From Yersinia massiliensis (GTDB lineage Bacteria > Pseudomonadota > Gammaproteobacteria > Enterobacterales > Enterobacteriaceae): 64,000 nucleotides of DNA. The DNA is taken from positions 620,001 through 684,000 of the forward strand of contig NZ_CP028487.1 of the NCBI RefSeq assembly GCF_003048255.1, written 5' to 3'. Numbering within the stretch: the first letter of the stretch is position 1; each line of letters opens with the position of its first letter. Below are positions 36,044 through 45,430 of the stretch, piece after piece. Both the position numbers and the translations under genes were made by a program. Below the pieces are notes generated by a model that saw nothing but the letters and a program-made list of their open reading frames with translations, searched no databases and was not told the DNA's origin.

Positions 36044-36782
36044 GGCGGCGGTTTCTCTCTCTTTATTTAACAATGCTGAGCCGTAATTTATCACGCCATA
36101 AAATGAATAGTAGTCATTATTATTTCGATTATTCTTTGTGAGGGGAAGAACAAAGTGCTGACGAGTTAAGGACAATGGCATCAGCATGGGGTGGCTGACC
36201 TCCTTTACAGATGATGAGTTACCAAGCTCACCCTAATCAGCATTTGAATGAATAAAATGGCTATTTCTTCTTCATCGTTTCTTGACTTAAAAAGCAGTAT
36301 AAAAAGCGGAACTAAAAAATAGATAAATTCTGCTGCATATCGGACCTGACCGTTTTCATTCGAATTTTTGTTAATTTTTTATTTATTTCTTCCAATCTCA
36401 TTTAATGGCCTATTTAATTCTGCTGTTGTAATAAGGTTAATAACGTCACTGTAAGTAAATTAATTATTTGGCTTATAATCCTAATGGTAAATAGGGCAAT
36501 GAATGCTGTATTTATATTCAAAATAAATACATAACCTATAAGACACTCAATGATTTATTTCATGATTTCCGATCAAAATTAGCGATCGTTATTTACATTT
36601 TAATAGGTAAAATCAATCAGTTGGTTATTATTGATCGGCTTAGTTGATCTTTTGCATTGATTTTATGCTATTTTGGCTCTTAATCCTGATAATAAGCTTT
36701 TTGCTCTGCCTGATTTATCAGCGATAAACACCTTGAAATCTCAAGGAAATAAACTAAAAAAATAAAGCACAAGGGTGTTCCC
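36044..36782. other. Divergent fepB/chemoreceptor intergenic region
   Basis: About 740 bp of AT-rich DNA without a credible gene. It contains the fepB promoter side with the Fur-like site and, at the far end, the chemoreceptor promoter. I looked for a flagellar sigma-28 promoter before 36783 and found only a GCGATAA-like -10 at 36719 without a properly spaced -35. Confidence 0.5.
36103..36121 (-). promoter_or_regulatory. Weak Fur-like site upstream of fepB
   Basis: The complement reads AATAATGACTACTATTCAT, 11 of 19 matches to the Fur consensus, 60 bp before fepB. The position is right, the match modest. Confidence 0.5.
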
Positions 36783-38348
36783 GTGAATTTTCTAAGACAT
36801 ATCACCATCAGGGTAGCGTTATTATCTATTCTTGTTATATTTTTGTTACTTTGGGGGGGTGTTTCAACATTTACTTTATTCTCGCTTAACCAATTGACGC
36901 ACTCTTTACAGCTAAGCTCAATACAACAGAAAAACATTAATATTATTAATCGGGGTAACGACCAATATTTTCGTATAGTCACACGTTTAAGTCGTGCCGC
37001 CGCTTATCGTCAAAATGGATCTATTGCCGATGCCGATCGCGAATTGGCTTCGGCAGGTGTTGCACTGAAAAACACGCAAGATGCGTTGGCTAAATTCAGG
37101 CTACAACCCCATGAATCGATGGATGCGTCACTGACGGATAAAACTCTGCAAAGCTGGACAACGCTACTCAGTAGTGGGATAGAGCCGATGTTCAAGGCGG
37201 TTGCGGAAAACCGTTTTGATGAATATAACAATTTGTTTAATAAGACTTACCCGCCACTCAGCCGTGAATTTGGTGCCGCAGTAGAGAAGTACAATGCGAC
37301 TGTCGATGAGGCAACAGAATCTGCAACTCTAAGGATAGAGGAATTGGTGACTTGGTGTGTACGGGCGTTGGTGGCTGCATTAATTGCTGGTGTCATTATT
37401 CTCGTCTTAACCGATCGCTACATCGTCAGTTATTTAATCCGCCCACTCGATAGCATTAAGCGGCACTTTCAGCGGATGGCTGACGGGCAACTCGGGCAAC
37501 CAATGGCTGAGTTTGGTCGCAACTGCATTGGGCAGTTGATCCCTTATTTGCGTGAAATGCAAAGTAGCCTGGTGAGCACGGTATCGACGATACGCAACAG
37601 TACTGATGCGATTTATACCGGTGCCGGTGAGATAGCCGCAGGCAATGCGGACCTTTCTTCACGTACAGAGCAGCAAGCGGCCGCATTGGAAGAAACCGCT
37701 GCTAGCATGGAGCAGTTGAATGCGACAGTGAAGCAGAATGCTGAGAATGCGCATCAGGCCAGTAAGTTGGCCGATAATGCCTCTGTTACAGCGCAAAATG
37801 GTGGGCGCATTGTCAATGATGTGGTCGCGACGATGAGCAGTATTACTGACAGCTCCCGTCGTATTGCCGACATTATCGGTGTGATTAACAGTATCGCCTT
37901 CCAAACGAATATTTTGGCGTTGAATGCTGCCGTTGAAGCGGCTCGCGCCGGTGAGCAAGGCCGTGGTTTTGCTGTTGTCGCCAGTGAAGTGCGCAATTTG
38001 GCACAACGCAGTGCGCAGGCTGCCAAAGAAATTGAAGGGTTGATTAGCGAATCTGTTTCCCGCGTGAATATTGGCTCGAAGCAGGTTTCTGAAGCGGGCG
38101 AAACGATGAACTCTATCGTTCAGGCAGTGACCAATGTGACCGATATTATGGGCGAAATCGCGTCTGCTTCTGATGAGCAAAGTCGTGGTATCAGCCAAAT
38201 TGGCCAGGCTGTGGCCGAAATGGATGGCGTTACGCAGCAAAATGCTTCCTTGGTGCAAGAGTCAGCTGCGGCAGCGGCCTCGTTGGAAGAACAAGCGCGC
38301 CAACTGACCGATGCGGTTTCGGCGTTTAAGTTATCGGATAATATATAA
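36783..38348 (+). CDS. Methyl-accepting chemotaxis protein
   Basis: This 521-residue chemoreceptor starts at a GTG. Domains in order are membrane helix 1 (about 8-32), a periplasmic four-helix-bundle sensor (about 35-190), membrane helix 2 (about 192-213, [15 protein letters not shown]), a HAMP domain (214-268) and the signalling domain with the universally conserved tip [19 protein letters not shown] and LAQRSA. It lacks the C-terminal NWETF-type pentapeptide that tethers CheR, so it is probably a low-abundance type receptor. The ligand is unknown. It is monocistronic, with a strong terminator at 38422-38470. Confidence 0.93.
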   Translation: MNFLRHITIRVALLSILVIFLLLWGGVSTFTLFSLNQLTHSLQLSSIQQKNINIINRGNDQYFRIVTRLSRAAAYRQNGSIADADRELASAGVALKNTQDALAKFRLQPHESMDASLTDKTLQSWTTLLSSGIEPMFKAVAENRFDEYNNLFNKTYPPLSREFGAAVEKYNATVDEATESATLRIEELVTWCVRALVAALIAGVIILVLTDRYIVSYLIRPLDSIKRHFQRMADGQLGQPMAEFGRNCIGQLIPYLREMQSSLVSTVSTIRNSTDAIYTGAGEIAAGNADLSSRTEQQAAALEETAASMEQLNATVKQNAENAHQASKLADNASVTAQNGGRIVNDVVATMSSITDSSRRIADIIGVINSIAFQTNILALNAAVEAARAGEQGRGFAVVASEVRNLAQRSAQAAKEIEGLISESVSRVNIGSKQVSEAGETMNSIVQAVTNVTDIMGEIASASDEQSRGISQIGQAVAEMDGVTQQNASLVQESAAAAASLEEQARQLTDAVSAFKLSDNI

Positions 38349-38421
38349 GCGAAATAACCTTGCTTTAAATAAGTGTTTTTTCAGCAAGTAAAATAGCAGA
38401 TATCATCATTCGCAGATTGAT

Positions 38422-38470
38422 AAACCACTCGTTTTGACTAGTGATTAGCACAAACGGGTGGTTTTTATTT
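38422..38470 (+). terminator. Rho-independent terminator after chemoreceptor gene
   Basis: AAACCACTCGTTT (38422-38434) pairs with AAACGGGTGGTTT (38452-38464) with a single wobble, followed by TTATTTTTT. It lies about 75 bp after the stop. Confidence 0.85.
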
Positions 38471-38567
38471 TTTAGCTAAGGCTATGTTAAGAGTAGATAG
38501 ATATAATACTCTTAGAGAGTAATGTGTTTAGAGTAATAGAAACAGCTATCCATCATTAGGTAATAGA

Positions 38568-39563
38568 ATGAATATTCTCCATCTTCGCGGTGCTTTTTTC
38601 CTTTTGATGATGATTTTCTCATCTTCTTCTTTCGCCATTAATTGTCAGCGTGCAGTGACACCAGTTGAATACACGGTATGCAGCAATGAAAATTTACATT
38701 GGCTAGATCAGACATTTAGCGAGATCTATCAGGCAATGCTTATCAATTATGATACTGAGACTGTTTACCAGCAGCGCCGTATTTGGGAAAAAGCACTGAA
38801 CAGTTGCACCAGTGATACCTGCATTCAACGTGCCTATTTTCAAGGTATCGCATCTATGTCTGATATTGATAAAAATATGCAATGGGAGGGTCAGTGGTGG
38901 AATGTCACCAAAGGGAATGACCGAGGTGGCATTATCGAAATTAACCGAGTGACGGAATGGGGTTTCAACATTGATAGCCGTGCTTGGTCAGGTGCAAATT
39001 CTGGCTCTTTTAGAGCGAATGCACGTAAAGTTGAGGGGTTGGCCGTTGTTGATGTCATTGATAAAACAGCTAATTGTCACTTATTACTGATCCCAATAAA
39101 AGATGGCTCTATTCAGGTACACAGTAATGGTAGTTGGGGATGTCGTATTTCGATGCCTAAAGATGTGTTTATTGATGGGCAATATATAAAGGCAGACAGT
39201 GATCCTCGAGAGGAGCCAACCTTGCTGTCTATCGGTATTTTTACCAATGCCAAGGATGACAAGAACTTTCGTGATTTAGTCGGCGATCACTACGCTCAAT
39301 TTGTCGCTTCAGCTAATGTTTATATTTATACCGATGATTTGGATAACCGAGGTGCAAAAGTTTTAACGACTTGGGTACGTGGTGCGGCTAACAAGCGAGC
39401 TTCAATTATCATGTATAACCCAAGTGGTCAAATGTGGGCGGCTTTTGTGGCACCGGAGAAAAATGGCGATTTACAAGTCTATTATTTTACCAACGTAGCT
39501 GACGATAAAAGCAAAAGGCCAAAAACGATTACTGAATGGCAGCAAACGTTTATAGATGAATAA
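38568..39563 (+). CDS. Secreted protein with LprI-like N-terminal domain
   Basis: This 331-residue protein has a signal peptide (about 1-23, FLLMMIFSSSSFA). A small Cys-containing domain follows, INCQRAVTPVEYTVCSNENLHWLDQ then RRIWEKALNSCTSDTCIQRAY, which is the LprI/DUF1311 pattern known from lysozyme-inhibitor-type proteins (first stretch quoted in part). The remaining ~230 residues, with GQWWNVTKGNDRGGIIEINR, I do not recognise. It is exported and probably periplasmic. It is convergent with the ToxS-like gene, and a terminator hairpin spans both ends. Confidence 0.72.
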   Translation: MNILHLRGAFFLLMMIFSSSSFAINCQRAVTPVEYTVCSNENLHWLDQTFSEIYQAMLINYDTETVYQQRRIWEKALNSCTSDTCIQRAYFQGIASMSDIDKNMQWEGQWWNVTKGNDRGGIIEINRVTEWGFNIDSRAWSGANSGSFRANARKVEGLAVVDVIDKTANCHLLLIPIKDGSIQVHSNGSWGCRISMPKDVFIDGQYIKADSDPREEPTLLSIGIFTNAKDDKNFRDLVGDHYAQFVASANVYIYTDDLDNRGAKVLTTWVRGAANKRASIIMYNPSGQMWAAFVAPEKNGDLQVYYFTNVADDKSKRPKTITEWQQTFIDE

Positions 39564-39578
39564 AATTTCCAAATATAG

Positions 39579-39606
39579 AAGAGGGGTAAAGCCCTCTTTA
39601 TTTTTT
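39579..39606 (+). terminator. Terminator between convergent genes
   Basis: AAGAGGG (39579-39585) and CCCTCTT (39592-39598) form a hairpin followed by TATTTTTT on the plus strand. It ends the gene at 38568; its right arm reaches into the stop codon of the convergent gene. Confidence 0.85.
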
Positions 39607-40032
39607 GCCCAGCATGATCCCACCTTGCCCAACGATCAGTGGTTGACCATCAACGACCATGGGTGTCATAAAGACGGTGTTATGGGTGAGGTAATCCAAT
39701 ACACCTTCAACCATTTTGCCAGATGTCGGGTTATGGAAAAATATAGGGTTATAGTCAAAAATAAGCTGCTCATTTTTGGTCCCTTCTTTAGTAAATTTAC
39801 CCTTAAAAATAAATCGATTATCATTTGGGCTCGTAATTGTGCTGATATAACCACTTTCGATGGCCGTAATTCGGGCATCGTACACTTCTTTCTGCTGAGA
39901 AAGTAAATCATAGAAACCAATCTGTAACCGTACCTGGTATGGCTTTTGATTTTCTTCAGCTTGCGACACAGTTAAGGTCACCAGTGATAGACCGAGTATT
40001 AATATGCTATTTCTTACAGTTAGCCATTTCAT
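39598..40032 (-). CDS. Small exported protein paired with ToxR-like regulator (ToxS/PsaF-like position)
   Basis: This 144-residue protein has an N-terminal signal or anchor (ILILGLSLVTLTVSQA, residues 10-25) and a mature domain with YQVRLQIGFYDLLSQQK, which I do not recognise by family. It overlaps the upstream regulator gene by 26 bp, so the two are made together. In ToxR/ToxS, PsaE/PsaF and MyfE/MyfF pairs the second gene encodes a small periplasmic partner of the membrane regulator. The gene order here is the same, and that is the basis of the call. Confidence 0.65.
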   Translation of the reverse strand: MKWLTVRNSILILGLSLVTLTVSQAEENQKPYQVRLQIGFYDLLSQQKEVYDARITAIESGYISTITSPNDNRFIFKGKFTKEGTKNEQLIFDYNPIFFHNPTSGKMVEGVLDYLTHNTVFMTPMVVDGQPLIVGQGGIMLGKK

Positions 40033-40996
40033 TTATCTTTCTCTCCATCTCACTGTTAAGCAAATTATTCAGCAACTGATCATTCTGTCGCCAATGGTAG
40101 ATCGTCATATTGAGCTGATTTTGGGTACATGGATTTTCAACCATAAATGTAAAATCTAAGCGGCGTAGAGAGATGATGTAATATATGTTAATACGGATAT
40201 CACTGGCGCTAATCTGCTTATTAATTGCATAAAGTGTATCTTGTATTCGATGACTAAGATTATCATCATATTGATGTGATAAATTAGCATCGACTATTTG
40301 AAATATCTTGATATTACTGTATATCGCTTGCTCTTGTTGGATGGCTTTATACTTCGGCCCACCTTGATTCTTATATAAAAAATGACTAAGGCTAGCAATT
40401 ATTACCGCGACAAATAAGAATCCAATCAGTAGATTTTTCCACCCGAATATATTCCGTTTTTTTACTGGGGCGAGTGTATTGGGTATTACTGCCGGTAACG
40501 TGCTGTCTGCTTGAGCCGAGTCTGTCGCTGTTGGCTCAGATTCAATGCTTAACTCTACAGGCTCATCAATGGAGGACACCATTGGCCCCAGCGAAATGCT
40601 GCTTGTCACTGATGTTGAATCGGTAATGGGTTCAGCCGTTTCTGGAATGTCCTGTGTTGCGATATCTTCAATGACCTCGCAAAACGCAGGGTCTAATAAA
40701 TAACCCATTTTAGGTATTGTTTGTATGATGCGCTGCTGTTTATTTTCATCACCCAGTGCTACCCGCAAAGTATGAATTGCATTGGGTAGGCTATTGTTGC
40801 CAATGAAACGGCGTTTCCATACTAGATTCGTTAATTCATCACGAGATAAAATCTCACCGATATGCGCGAGCAAAACGGTAAGTAATTTTAATTGATACTC
40901 ACCCAGTCGTTTTTGTTCCTGCGTCTCTCGGTGAGTAATAAAACCGGAAGTTAGGTCGATAGACCAGTTGTTCACTATATAAGTGCGGTTTTTCAT
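40007..40996 (-). CDS. ToxR/CadC-like membrane-bound transcriptional regulator
   Basis: This 329-residue protein has an N-terminal OmpR-type winged helix (about 5-110, LAHIGEILSRDELTNLVWKR and the wing IQTIPKMGYLLD). A long Ser/Thr/Glu/Pro-rich linker follows, then one membrane helix (about 188-208, LLIGFLFVAVIIASL) and a periplasmic C-terminal domain of about 120 residues ending NPCTQNQLNMTIYHWRQND. This is the CadC/ToxR/PsaE plan: sensing outside, DNA binding inside. Target genes are unknown; neither neighbour is an obvious structural operon. Confidence 0.82.
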   Translation of the reverse strand: MKNRTYIVNNWSIDLTSGFITHRETQEQKRLGEYQLKLLTVLLAHIGEILSRDELTNLVWKRRFIGNNSLPNAIHTLRVALGDENKQQRIIQTIPKMGYLLDPAFCEVIEDIATQDIPETAEPITDSTSVTSSISLGPMVSSIDEPVELSIESEPTATDSAQADSTLPAVIPNTLAPVKKRNIFGWKNLLIGFLFVAVIIASLSHFLYKNQGGPKYKAIQQEQAIYSNIKIFQIVDANLSHQYDDNLSHRIQDTLYAINKQISASDIRINIYYIISLRRLDFTFMVENPCTQNQLNMTIYHWRQNDQLLNNLLNSEMERKINEMANCKK

Positions 40997-41481
40997 ATTG
41001 AATTTTTGAGGGACCCATTAAAAAATGATCACGAATAACCCATGATTACCTGAAATTACAGCAGACCATCTTTAAGAGGTATTGTGAGTCTTTCAGTTGA
41101 AAACGTTAATCAGCGAGAGTATTGCCTAGAGTCTAGAAATGTAACAAATCAAACCATGAAACTTGGATGACTTAGTTAGTACTATTATTAACTAAAGTGT
41201 AGCCTATAATCAATGAAATTAATAAATCCATTTATATTCTGATGGTTAGACTATATTCAACCTATTTTGACCACATGGTATTAATGGGAATTATCATCAA
41301 TTTTATGGGCAGAAATGATACCCTACCGTTAATAAATGAATAAGTAATCGTCATTATTAAATAATAACTTAAATTATTGATTTTCTGCGTTGTTAATACT
41401 GCGCTTAATGATGGTGAGCGCAATAAATCAGTGAATCGTTAAATTCTGGTGCTAGGCGGTTTGTTTATGAGTGATACTCGA
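40997..41481. other. AT-rich intergenic region
   Basis: About 485 bp upstream of the ToxR-like regulator and downstream of slyB. It is AT-rich with no credible ORF or repeat that I can see; it should contain the regulator promoter. Confidence 0.45.
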
Positions 41482-41508
41482 AAGGTTAACGATTAGCCCG
41501 TTAACCTT
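41482..41508 (-). terminator. Hairpin downstream of slyB
   Basis: AAGGTTAAC (41482-41490) and GTTAACCTT (41500-41508) form a perfect 9-bp stem about 33 bp after the slyB stop. There is no strong U-run, so it is a likely but not proven terminator. Confidence 0.45.
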
Positions 41509-41540
41509 ATCAAATAGTCGACATGAATGACGATAAAACA

Positions 41541-42008
41541 CTATCGCGGCGTGATGGTAACAGTATTGCCATGTGTGGCAATCGTGACACGCTGTCCAGC
41601 ATGGAACTGTGTGACACCTTGCGCTTGAACCACCAAGAAGGTGGTGCCATTATCACGGCGAACTTCCAGTTCAACCCCATTACTGCGATTCATCATACTT
41701 TGAACTTGTTGGCCAACAACGCCACCGGCGACCGCACCTGCAGCGGTACCAAGTCGACGCCCAGTGCCCCCACCGATCGTATTCCCTAAGAAGCCACCCA
41801 CAACAGCCCCGCCAACCGCCCCCGCAATGTTATTCCCATCACCACCTTGAATGGTGACCGGACGCACAGAAACCAAAGTACCGTAAGTCACCGTCTGAGC
41901 TTGCCCAGCTTGAGAGCTGCTAAAGGTATCGCCCGAAAGTGTATTATTATTGGCGCAGCCACTGAGTGTGGCGACGGCTATAGCAGCAATGATGGTTAGT
42001 TTTATCAT
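41541..42008 (-). CDS. slyB: Outer-membrane lipoprotein of the SlyB/Pcp family
   Basis: This 155-residue lipoprotein (lipobox LSG-Cys18) has the glycine-zipper membrane segment GAVGGAVVGGFLGNTIGGG and GAVAGGVVGQQVQSMMNRS and ends VTITPR. It matches E. coli SlyB along its whole length. SlyB stabilises outer-membrane proteins under envelope stress and is PhoP-regulated in enterics. The ribosome site AGGAAGG (42017-42023 on the minus strand) lies within the terminal repeat of an ERIC-like element that begins right upstream. Yersinia may have more than one slyB paralogue, so the exact name is open. Confidence 0.85.
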   Translation of the reverse strand: MIKLTIIAAIAVATLSGCANNNTLSGDTFSSSQAGQAQTVTYGTLVSVRPVTIQGGDGNNIAGAVGGAVVGGFLGNTIGGGTGRRLGTAAGAVAGGVVGQQVQSMMNRSNGVELEVRRDNGTTFLVVQAQGVTQFHAGQRVTIATHGNTVTITPR

Positions 42009-42013
42009 AGCGG

Positions 42014-42135
42014 ACCCTTCCTACTTGAAGTTGCAGCGGTGTTAGCTGCCCTCGTTCACCCGAATCACTTACTGGAATAAGCTCATCGGGACTCGCTCGT
42101 TTGCTGCCTACCTGCAACGTCAATTAGTCGGGTCA
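42014..42135. repeat. ERIC-like miniature element abutting slyB
   Basis: A 122-bp palindromic element whose ends are inverted: GACCCTTCCTACTTGAAGTT on the left side and, at 42112-42135, CTGCAACGTCAATTAGTCGG followed by GTC. Internal CACCCGAATCACTTACTG and ATAAGCTCATCGGGACTC are typical of yersinial ERIC sequences. It starts 5 bp before the slyB start codon. Confidence 0.8.
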
Positions 42136-42137
42136 TC

Positions 42138-42172
42138 CCCTTCCTACTTGAAGTTGCAGCGGTGTTAGCTGC
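42138..42172. repeat. Partial duplicate of the ERIC-like end
   Basis: The 35 bp from 42138 to 42172 repeat 42016-42050 exactly, so a second ERIC terminus follows the first element in direct orientation, followed by a diverged continuation. Confidence 0.8.
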
Positions 42173-43038
42173 TCTCTTTACTCGACCCATAACCGATTGA
42201 ATATTGACCGGTAAACAAATCATAGCATGACTCATTCGCCGATTAATTGATTAATATACGAAATATAAACAAGATACAATCATTGAAGATATTAATGTGT
42301 TTGATTAATTGCTGTACGTCACAGCGATCTAGCCCTGTTTTCTCTGCGGTGACCCCTGCCAACATCCGTGAAAAGTGATAAAACAGCATCCGTTACGTCT
42401 CCCAATAAAAGGGGGGTACCTGCCTTGGGATAGTGACTTCGCTCGCCAGATGCTTATTCTCAGTGTCAAGACGGTATTGAGATGCGTTAACACGCACTGA
42501 ATATAAAATGCATAATGAAGGGTAGCAATGTGTCGGCATCTGTAATAGAGAGAGTCTCTAAAAATGGCCTGAATGGATGGAATTAAAAGCAGGATTGAGG
42601 GGGATCACGTCAATCGAAAAGAAAATTATTTCTAGTTATGAGTAGTTTATCCAAACGGGCGAGTATGATATTGCCCTAGTGCATCAGAGGCAGATAACAA
42701 AAAGGAGATGCTCAGCAACCATTGTGAATTAACGTTATCACAAGTGACGTAGGCAATATTATATGCCTATAACTATAAAGAGTTATTATTTCGGGCTTAT
42801 CATCTACTTTTACTTCCCCAGATTTATGTAACTTATCATTGCAGTTAAATAACTAAAGTAAGTAACCTAGCGTTAAGGTCATAAAGAAAAATGACTTTTT
42901 GATAAATGATATTAAATTCCATTTGCAACCTCGACTATATCGGCTGACAGATTTTTTATTTTCTGGCAAACAAAATATTTTGCTGAAACGGTTTTAGTTC
43001 ACAGATATTTCCCCCGTGCGGATTCAATCAATTATCCA
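42173..43038. other. Gene-free stretch upstream of the hyb promoter
   Basis: About 870 bp without credible coding capacity between the ERIC-like pair and the FNR-type site. It is AT-rich, with stops in all frames. I see no tRNA or mobile gene remnant. Confidence 0.45.
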
Positions 43039-43052
43039 TTGATAAAGATCAA
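43039..43052 (+). promoter_or_regulatory. Perfect FNR-type site upstream of hybO
   Basis: TTGATAAAGATCAA matches the FNR consensus TTGAT-N4-ATCAA at every defined base. A class II arrangement would place the transcript start near 43087, about 185 bp before hybO, with a poor -10 (AACTAT). It fits anaerobic induction of an uptake hydrogenase. Confidence 0.8.
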
Positions 43053-43110
43053 GTTAATTAAATTCCTAAGGTTACAAACTATTAACACTAAACCATGCAT
43101 TATATAAGGG

Positions 43111-43237
43111 TATACCCGTCATCTTTCGAGTTACAGGTGAGTTGGTCGCAATCAATCTCTCTGAGTGCTTACATTTCTAGGCTCGTTGGGATTCTTTTGC
43201 TTTCAGCATTCCTCAATCTCGAAATCTATTGGGTATA
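43111..43237. repeat. ERIC-type element in the hyb leader
   Basis: The block is 127 bp, the canonical ERIC length. It is bounded by TATACCCGTCATCTTTCGAG and the inverse CTCGAAATCTATTGGGTATA. The interior has diverged from the common yersinial form. It lies between the FNR site and hybO, ending 34 bp before the start codon, so it would be part of the hyb mRNA. Confidence 0.8.
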
Positions 43238-43271
43238 TAAACAATAGAATAATAATGACAGGGGAATAAAC

Positions 43272-44387
43272 ATGCTTTCCCAGCATGGCGTTAATCGTCG
43301 TGATTTTATGAAGCTTTGTGCAGCACTGGCTGCCACCATGGGTCTCAGCAGCAAGGCTGCCGCTGAAATTGCTGATACAGTCGGTTCACCGCAACGACCA
43401 CCGGTTATCTGGATCGGGGCGCAGGAATGTACTGGCTGTACGGAATCACTGTTACGTTCTACTCACCCGACCATTGAAAATCTTCTGCTTAGCGTGATTT
43501 CAATGGAGTATCACGAAGTGCTGTCGGCCGCCTTTGGTGATCAAGCGGAAGAGAATAAGCACCGAGCCATTGAGCAGTACAAGGGAAAATATGTACTGGT
43601 TGTGGATGGTTCTATTCCGCTCAAAGACGGCGGCATTTATTGCATGGTGGCGGGCAAACCTATTGTCGAGCATATCCGTGAAGCGGCGGAACATGCAGCC
43701 GCCATTATTGCCATTGGTTCTTGTTCGGCTTGGGGCGGTGTGCCCGCTACAGGCGGAAATCCCACTGGTGCGGTGAGCTTGCAAGAGGTCTTGCCGGGCA
43801 AGACGGTCATTAATATTCCCGGTTGCCCACCCAATCCCCATAACTTCTTGGCGACGGTCGCCCATATCATCACCTTCCAACGGCCACCTGCGCTTGATGC
43901 CAAGAACCGCCCAACCTTTGCTTATGGCCGCTTGATTCACGAAAACTGCGAGCGCCGCCCTCACTTTGATGCTGGCCGTTTTGCGCGCCAATTTGGAGAT
44001 GAAGGTCACCGGCAGGGCTATTGCCTGTATCACTTAGGCTGCAAAGGGCCAGAGACTTACGGCAACTGTCCGACACTGGAGTTCTGCGATATTGGCGGCG
44101 GTATCTGGCCAGTCGGTATCGGGCACCCTTGTTACGGCTGCAACGAAGAGGGCATTGGCTTCACTAAAGGTATCGCCCAACTGTCGAGCGTTGAAAACCC
44201 CACTCCACGCGCAGAAAAACCTCTGATTAACACCCCAGAAGGGGGCGAAGTGTCCACCACGGCGACAGCACTGCTTGGCGGTGTAGTGGGGTTGGTGGCC
44301 GGAGTGAGCTTGATGACGGTTCGCGAACTGGGGCGGCAACAGAAACAGCGCCGCAAAGATGACGATCACGCATCGCGGGAGGAATAG
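43272..44387 (+). CDS. hybO: Hydrogenase-2 small subunit HybO
   Basis: This 371-residue [NiFe]-hydrogenase small subunit has a twin-arginine signal ([17 protein letters not shown]), the proximal cluster cysteines starting ECTGCTES, further cluster ligands in [27 protein letters not shown], and a C-terminal membrane anchor ([19 protein letters not shown]). It carries the iron-sulfur relay that takes electrons from the NiFe site to HybA/HybB on the periplasmic side. It is the first gene of a 12-gene hyb-hyp operon. CAGGGGA precedes the ATG. Confidence 0.96.
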   Translation: MLSQHGVNRRDFMKLCAALAATMGLSSKAAAEIADTVGSPQRPPVIWIGAQECTGCTESLLRSTHPTIENLLLSVISMEYHEVLSAAFGDQAEENKHRAIEQYKGKYVLVVDGSIPLKDGGIYCMVAGKPIVEHIREAAEHAAAIIAIGSCSAWGGVPATGGNPTGAVSLQEVLPGKTVINIPGCPPNPHNFLATVAHIITFQRPPALDAKNRPTFAYGRLIHENCERRPHFDAGRFARQFGDEGHRQGYCLYHLGCKGPETYGNCPTLEFCDIGGGIWPVGIGHPCYGCNEEGIGFTKGIAQLSSVENPTPRAEKPLINTPEGGEVSTTATALLGGVVGLVAGVSLMTVRELGRQQKQRRKDDDHASREE

Positions 44388-44389
44388 CC

Positions 44390-45430
44390 GTGAACCGACG
44401 TCACTTCTTCAAATTAGCCTCTGGTGGTGTGCTGCTGGCGGGGCTTTCGCCCAGTACGCAAGCGGAGGTACAAAACCGGCCGCCGATCCCCGGTGCGCTG
44501 GGCATGTTATATGACTCCACATTATGTGTTGGGTGTCAGGCATGTGTGAGTAAATGCCAGCAGGTGAACCACAGCGAAATCTACGCGGCGGGTGAGGCCT
44601 TATGGTCAAACAACGACAAACTCAGCCCCTTCACCAACAATATTATTCAGGTGTGGACCAGCGGCACAGGGGTCAATAAAGATCAGCTAGAAGATGGTTA
44701 CGCCTATATCAAAAAACAGTGCATGCACTGCGTTGATCCCAACTGTGTTTCCGTCTGTCCGGTCAGTGCGCTGCGCAAAGATGCTAAGACCGGCATCGTC
44801 CACTATGACCCGAATGTCTGCACCGGCTGTCGTTATTGTATGGTCGGCTGCCCGTTCAATGTGCCGAAATATGATTACGACAACCCCTTTGGTCAGATTC
44901 ACAAATGTGAGTTATGCAATCAGAAAGGCGTCGAACGGCTGGACAAAGGTGGCCTGCCGGGTTGTGTCGAAGTCTGCCCAACCGGTGCGGTGATCTACGG
45001 GACTCGCGAGGAATTGCTGTCTGAGGCACAACATCGATTGACCCTGAAACCGGGGGAAAATTACCTCTTCCCGCGTCAAACACTCAGTGCCAACGATCCC
45101 TACGAGCATCCCGTACCCCATTACGATCAGCATGTTTATGGTGAGAAAGAAGGCGGCGGCACGCAAGTCTTGGTACTGGCGGGGATCCCAGCCGAAAAAC
45201 TCGATTTGCCACCGCTGGCAGATTTGGCAACCGGCGCTCGCTCCGAGCATGTCCAGCACACCTTGTACAAAGGCATGATCCTACCGCTGGCGGTACTGGC
45301 GGGGGTCACCGCACTGGTGCATCGCAATACCCGCGATGAGCGCAAAGGCGACGATCATCAGGACGAGCCGGACACGCAAAGTAAGCCAGAGGCGCAGAAT
45401 AAAAAGGAAGGTCGCGATGACGATGCATAA
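44390..45430 (+). CDS. hybA: Hydrogenase-2 iron-sulfur protein HybA
   Basis: This 346-residue ferredoxin-like protein starts at GTG 44390 with a GGAGG-type site upstream. It has a Tat signal ([13 protein letters not shown]) and four cysteine groups for [4Fe-4S] clusters: [35 protein letters not shown] and CELCNQKG with a later CVEVC. A C-terminal hydrophobic helix ([14 protein letters not shown]) anchors it. It passes electrons from HybO to HybB and the quinone pool. It starts 2 bp after hybO and overlaps hybB by 14 bp. Confidence 0.95.
   Translation: MNRRHFFKLASGGVLLAGLSPSTQAEVQNRPPIPGALGMLYDSTLCVGCQACVSKCQQVNHSEIYAAGEALWSNNDKLSPFTNNIIQVWTSGTGVNKDQLEDGYAYIKKQCMHCVDPNCVSVCPVSALRKDAKTGIVHYDPNVCTGCRYCMVGCPFNVPKYDYDNPFGQIHKCELCNQKGVERLDKGGLPGCVEVCPTGAVIYGTREELLSEAQHRLTLKPGENYLFPRQTLSANDPYEHPVPHYDQHVYGEKEGGGTQVLVLAGIPAEKLDLPPLADLATGARSEHVQHTLYKGMILPLAVLAGVTALVHRNTRDERKGDDHQDEPDTQSKPEAQNKKEGRDDDA

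Noticed and set aside
36690..36782. Flagellar sigma-28 promoter for the chemoreceptor
   Set aside because: A GCGATAA-like -10 exists, but the nearest TAAGCTTT-like -35 is about 20 bp away instead of about 11.
37659..38258. 199-codon minus-strand ORF
   Set aside because: It is antisense to the conserved signalling domain of the chemoreceptor, whose codon pattern leaves the opposite frame open.
39556..39906. 116-codon plus-strand ORF
   Set aside because: It overlaps the minus-strand small exported protein, which has a signal peptide and is coupled to the regulator gene; the plus ORF begins in a terminator.
45336..45416. Longer N-terminus for hybB
   Set aside because: The extra codons lie inside hybA, are Arg/Lys-rich and lack a ribosome site, whereas ATG 45417 gives the usual HybB start with AAGGAAGG before it.
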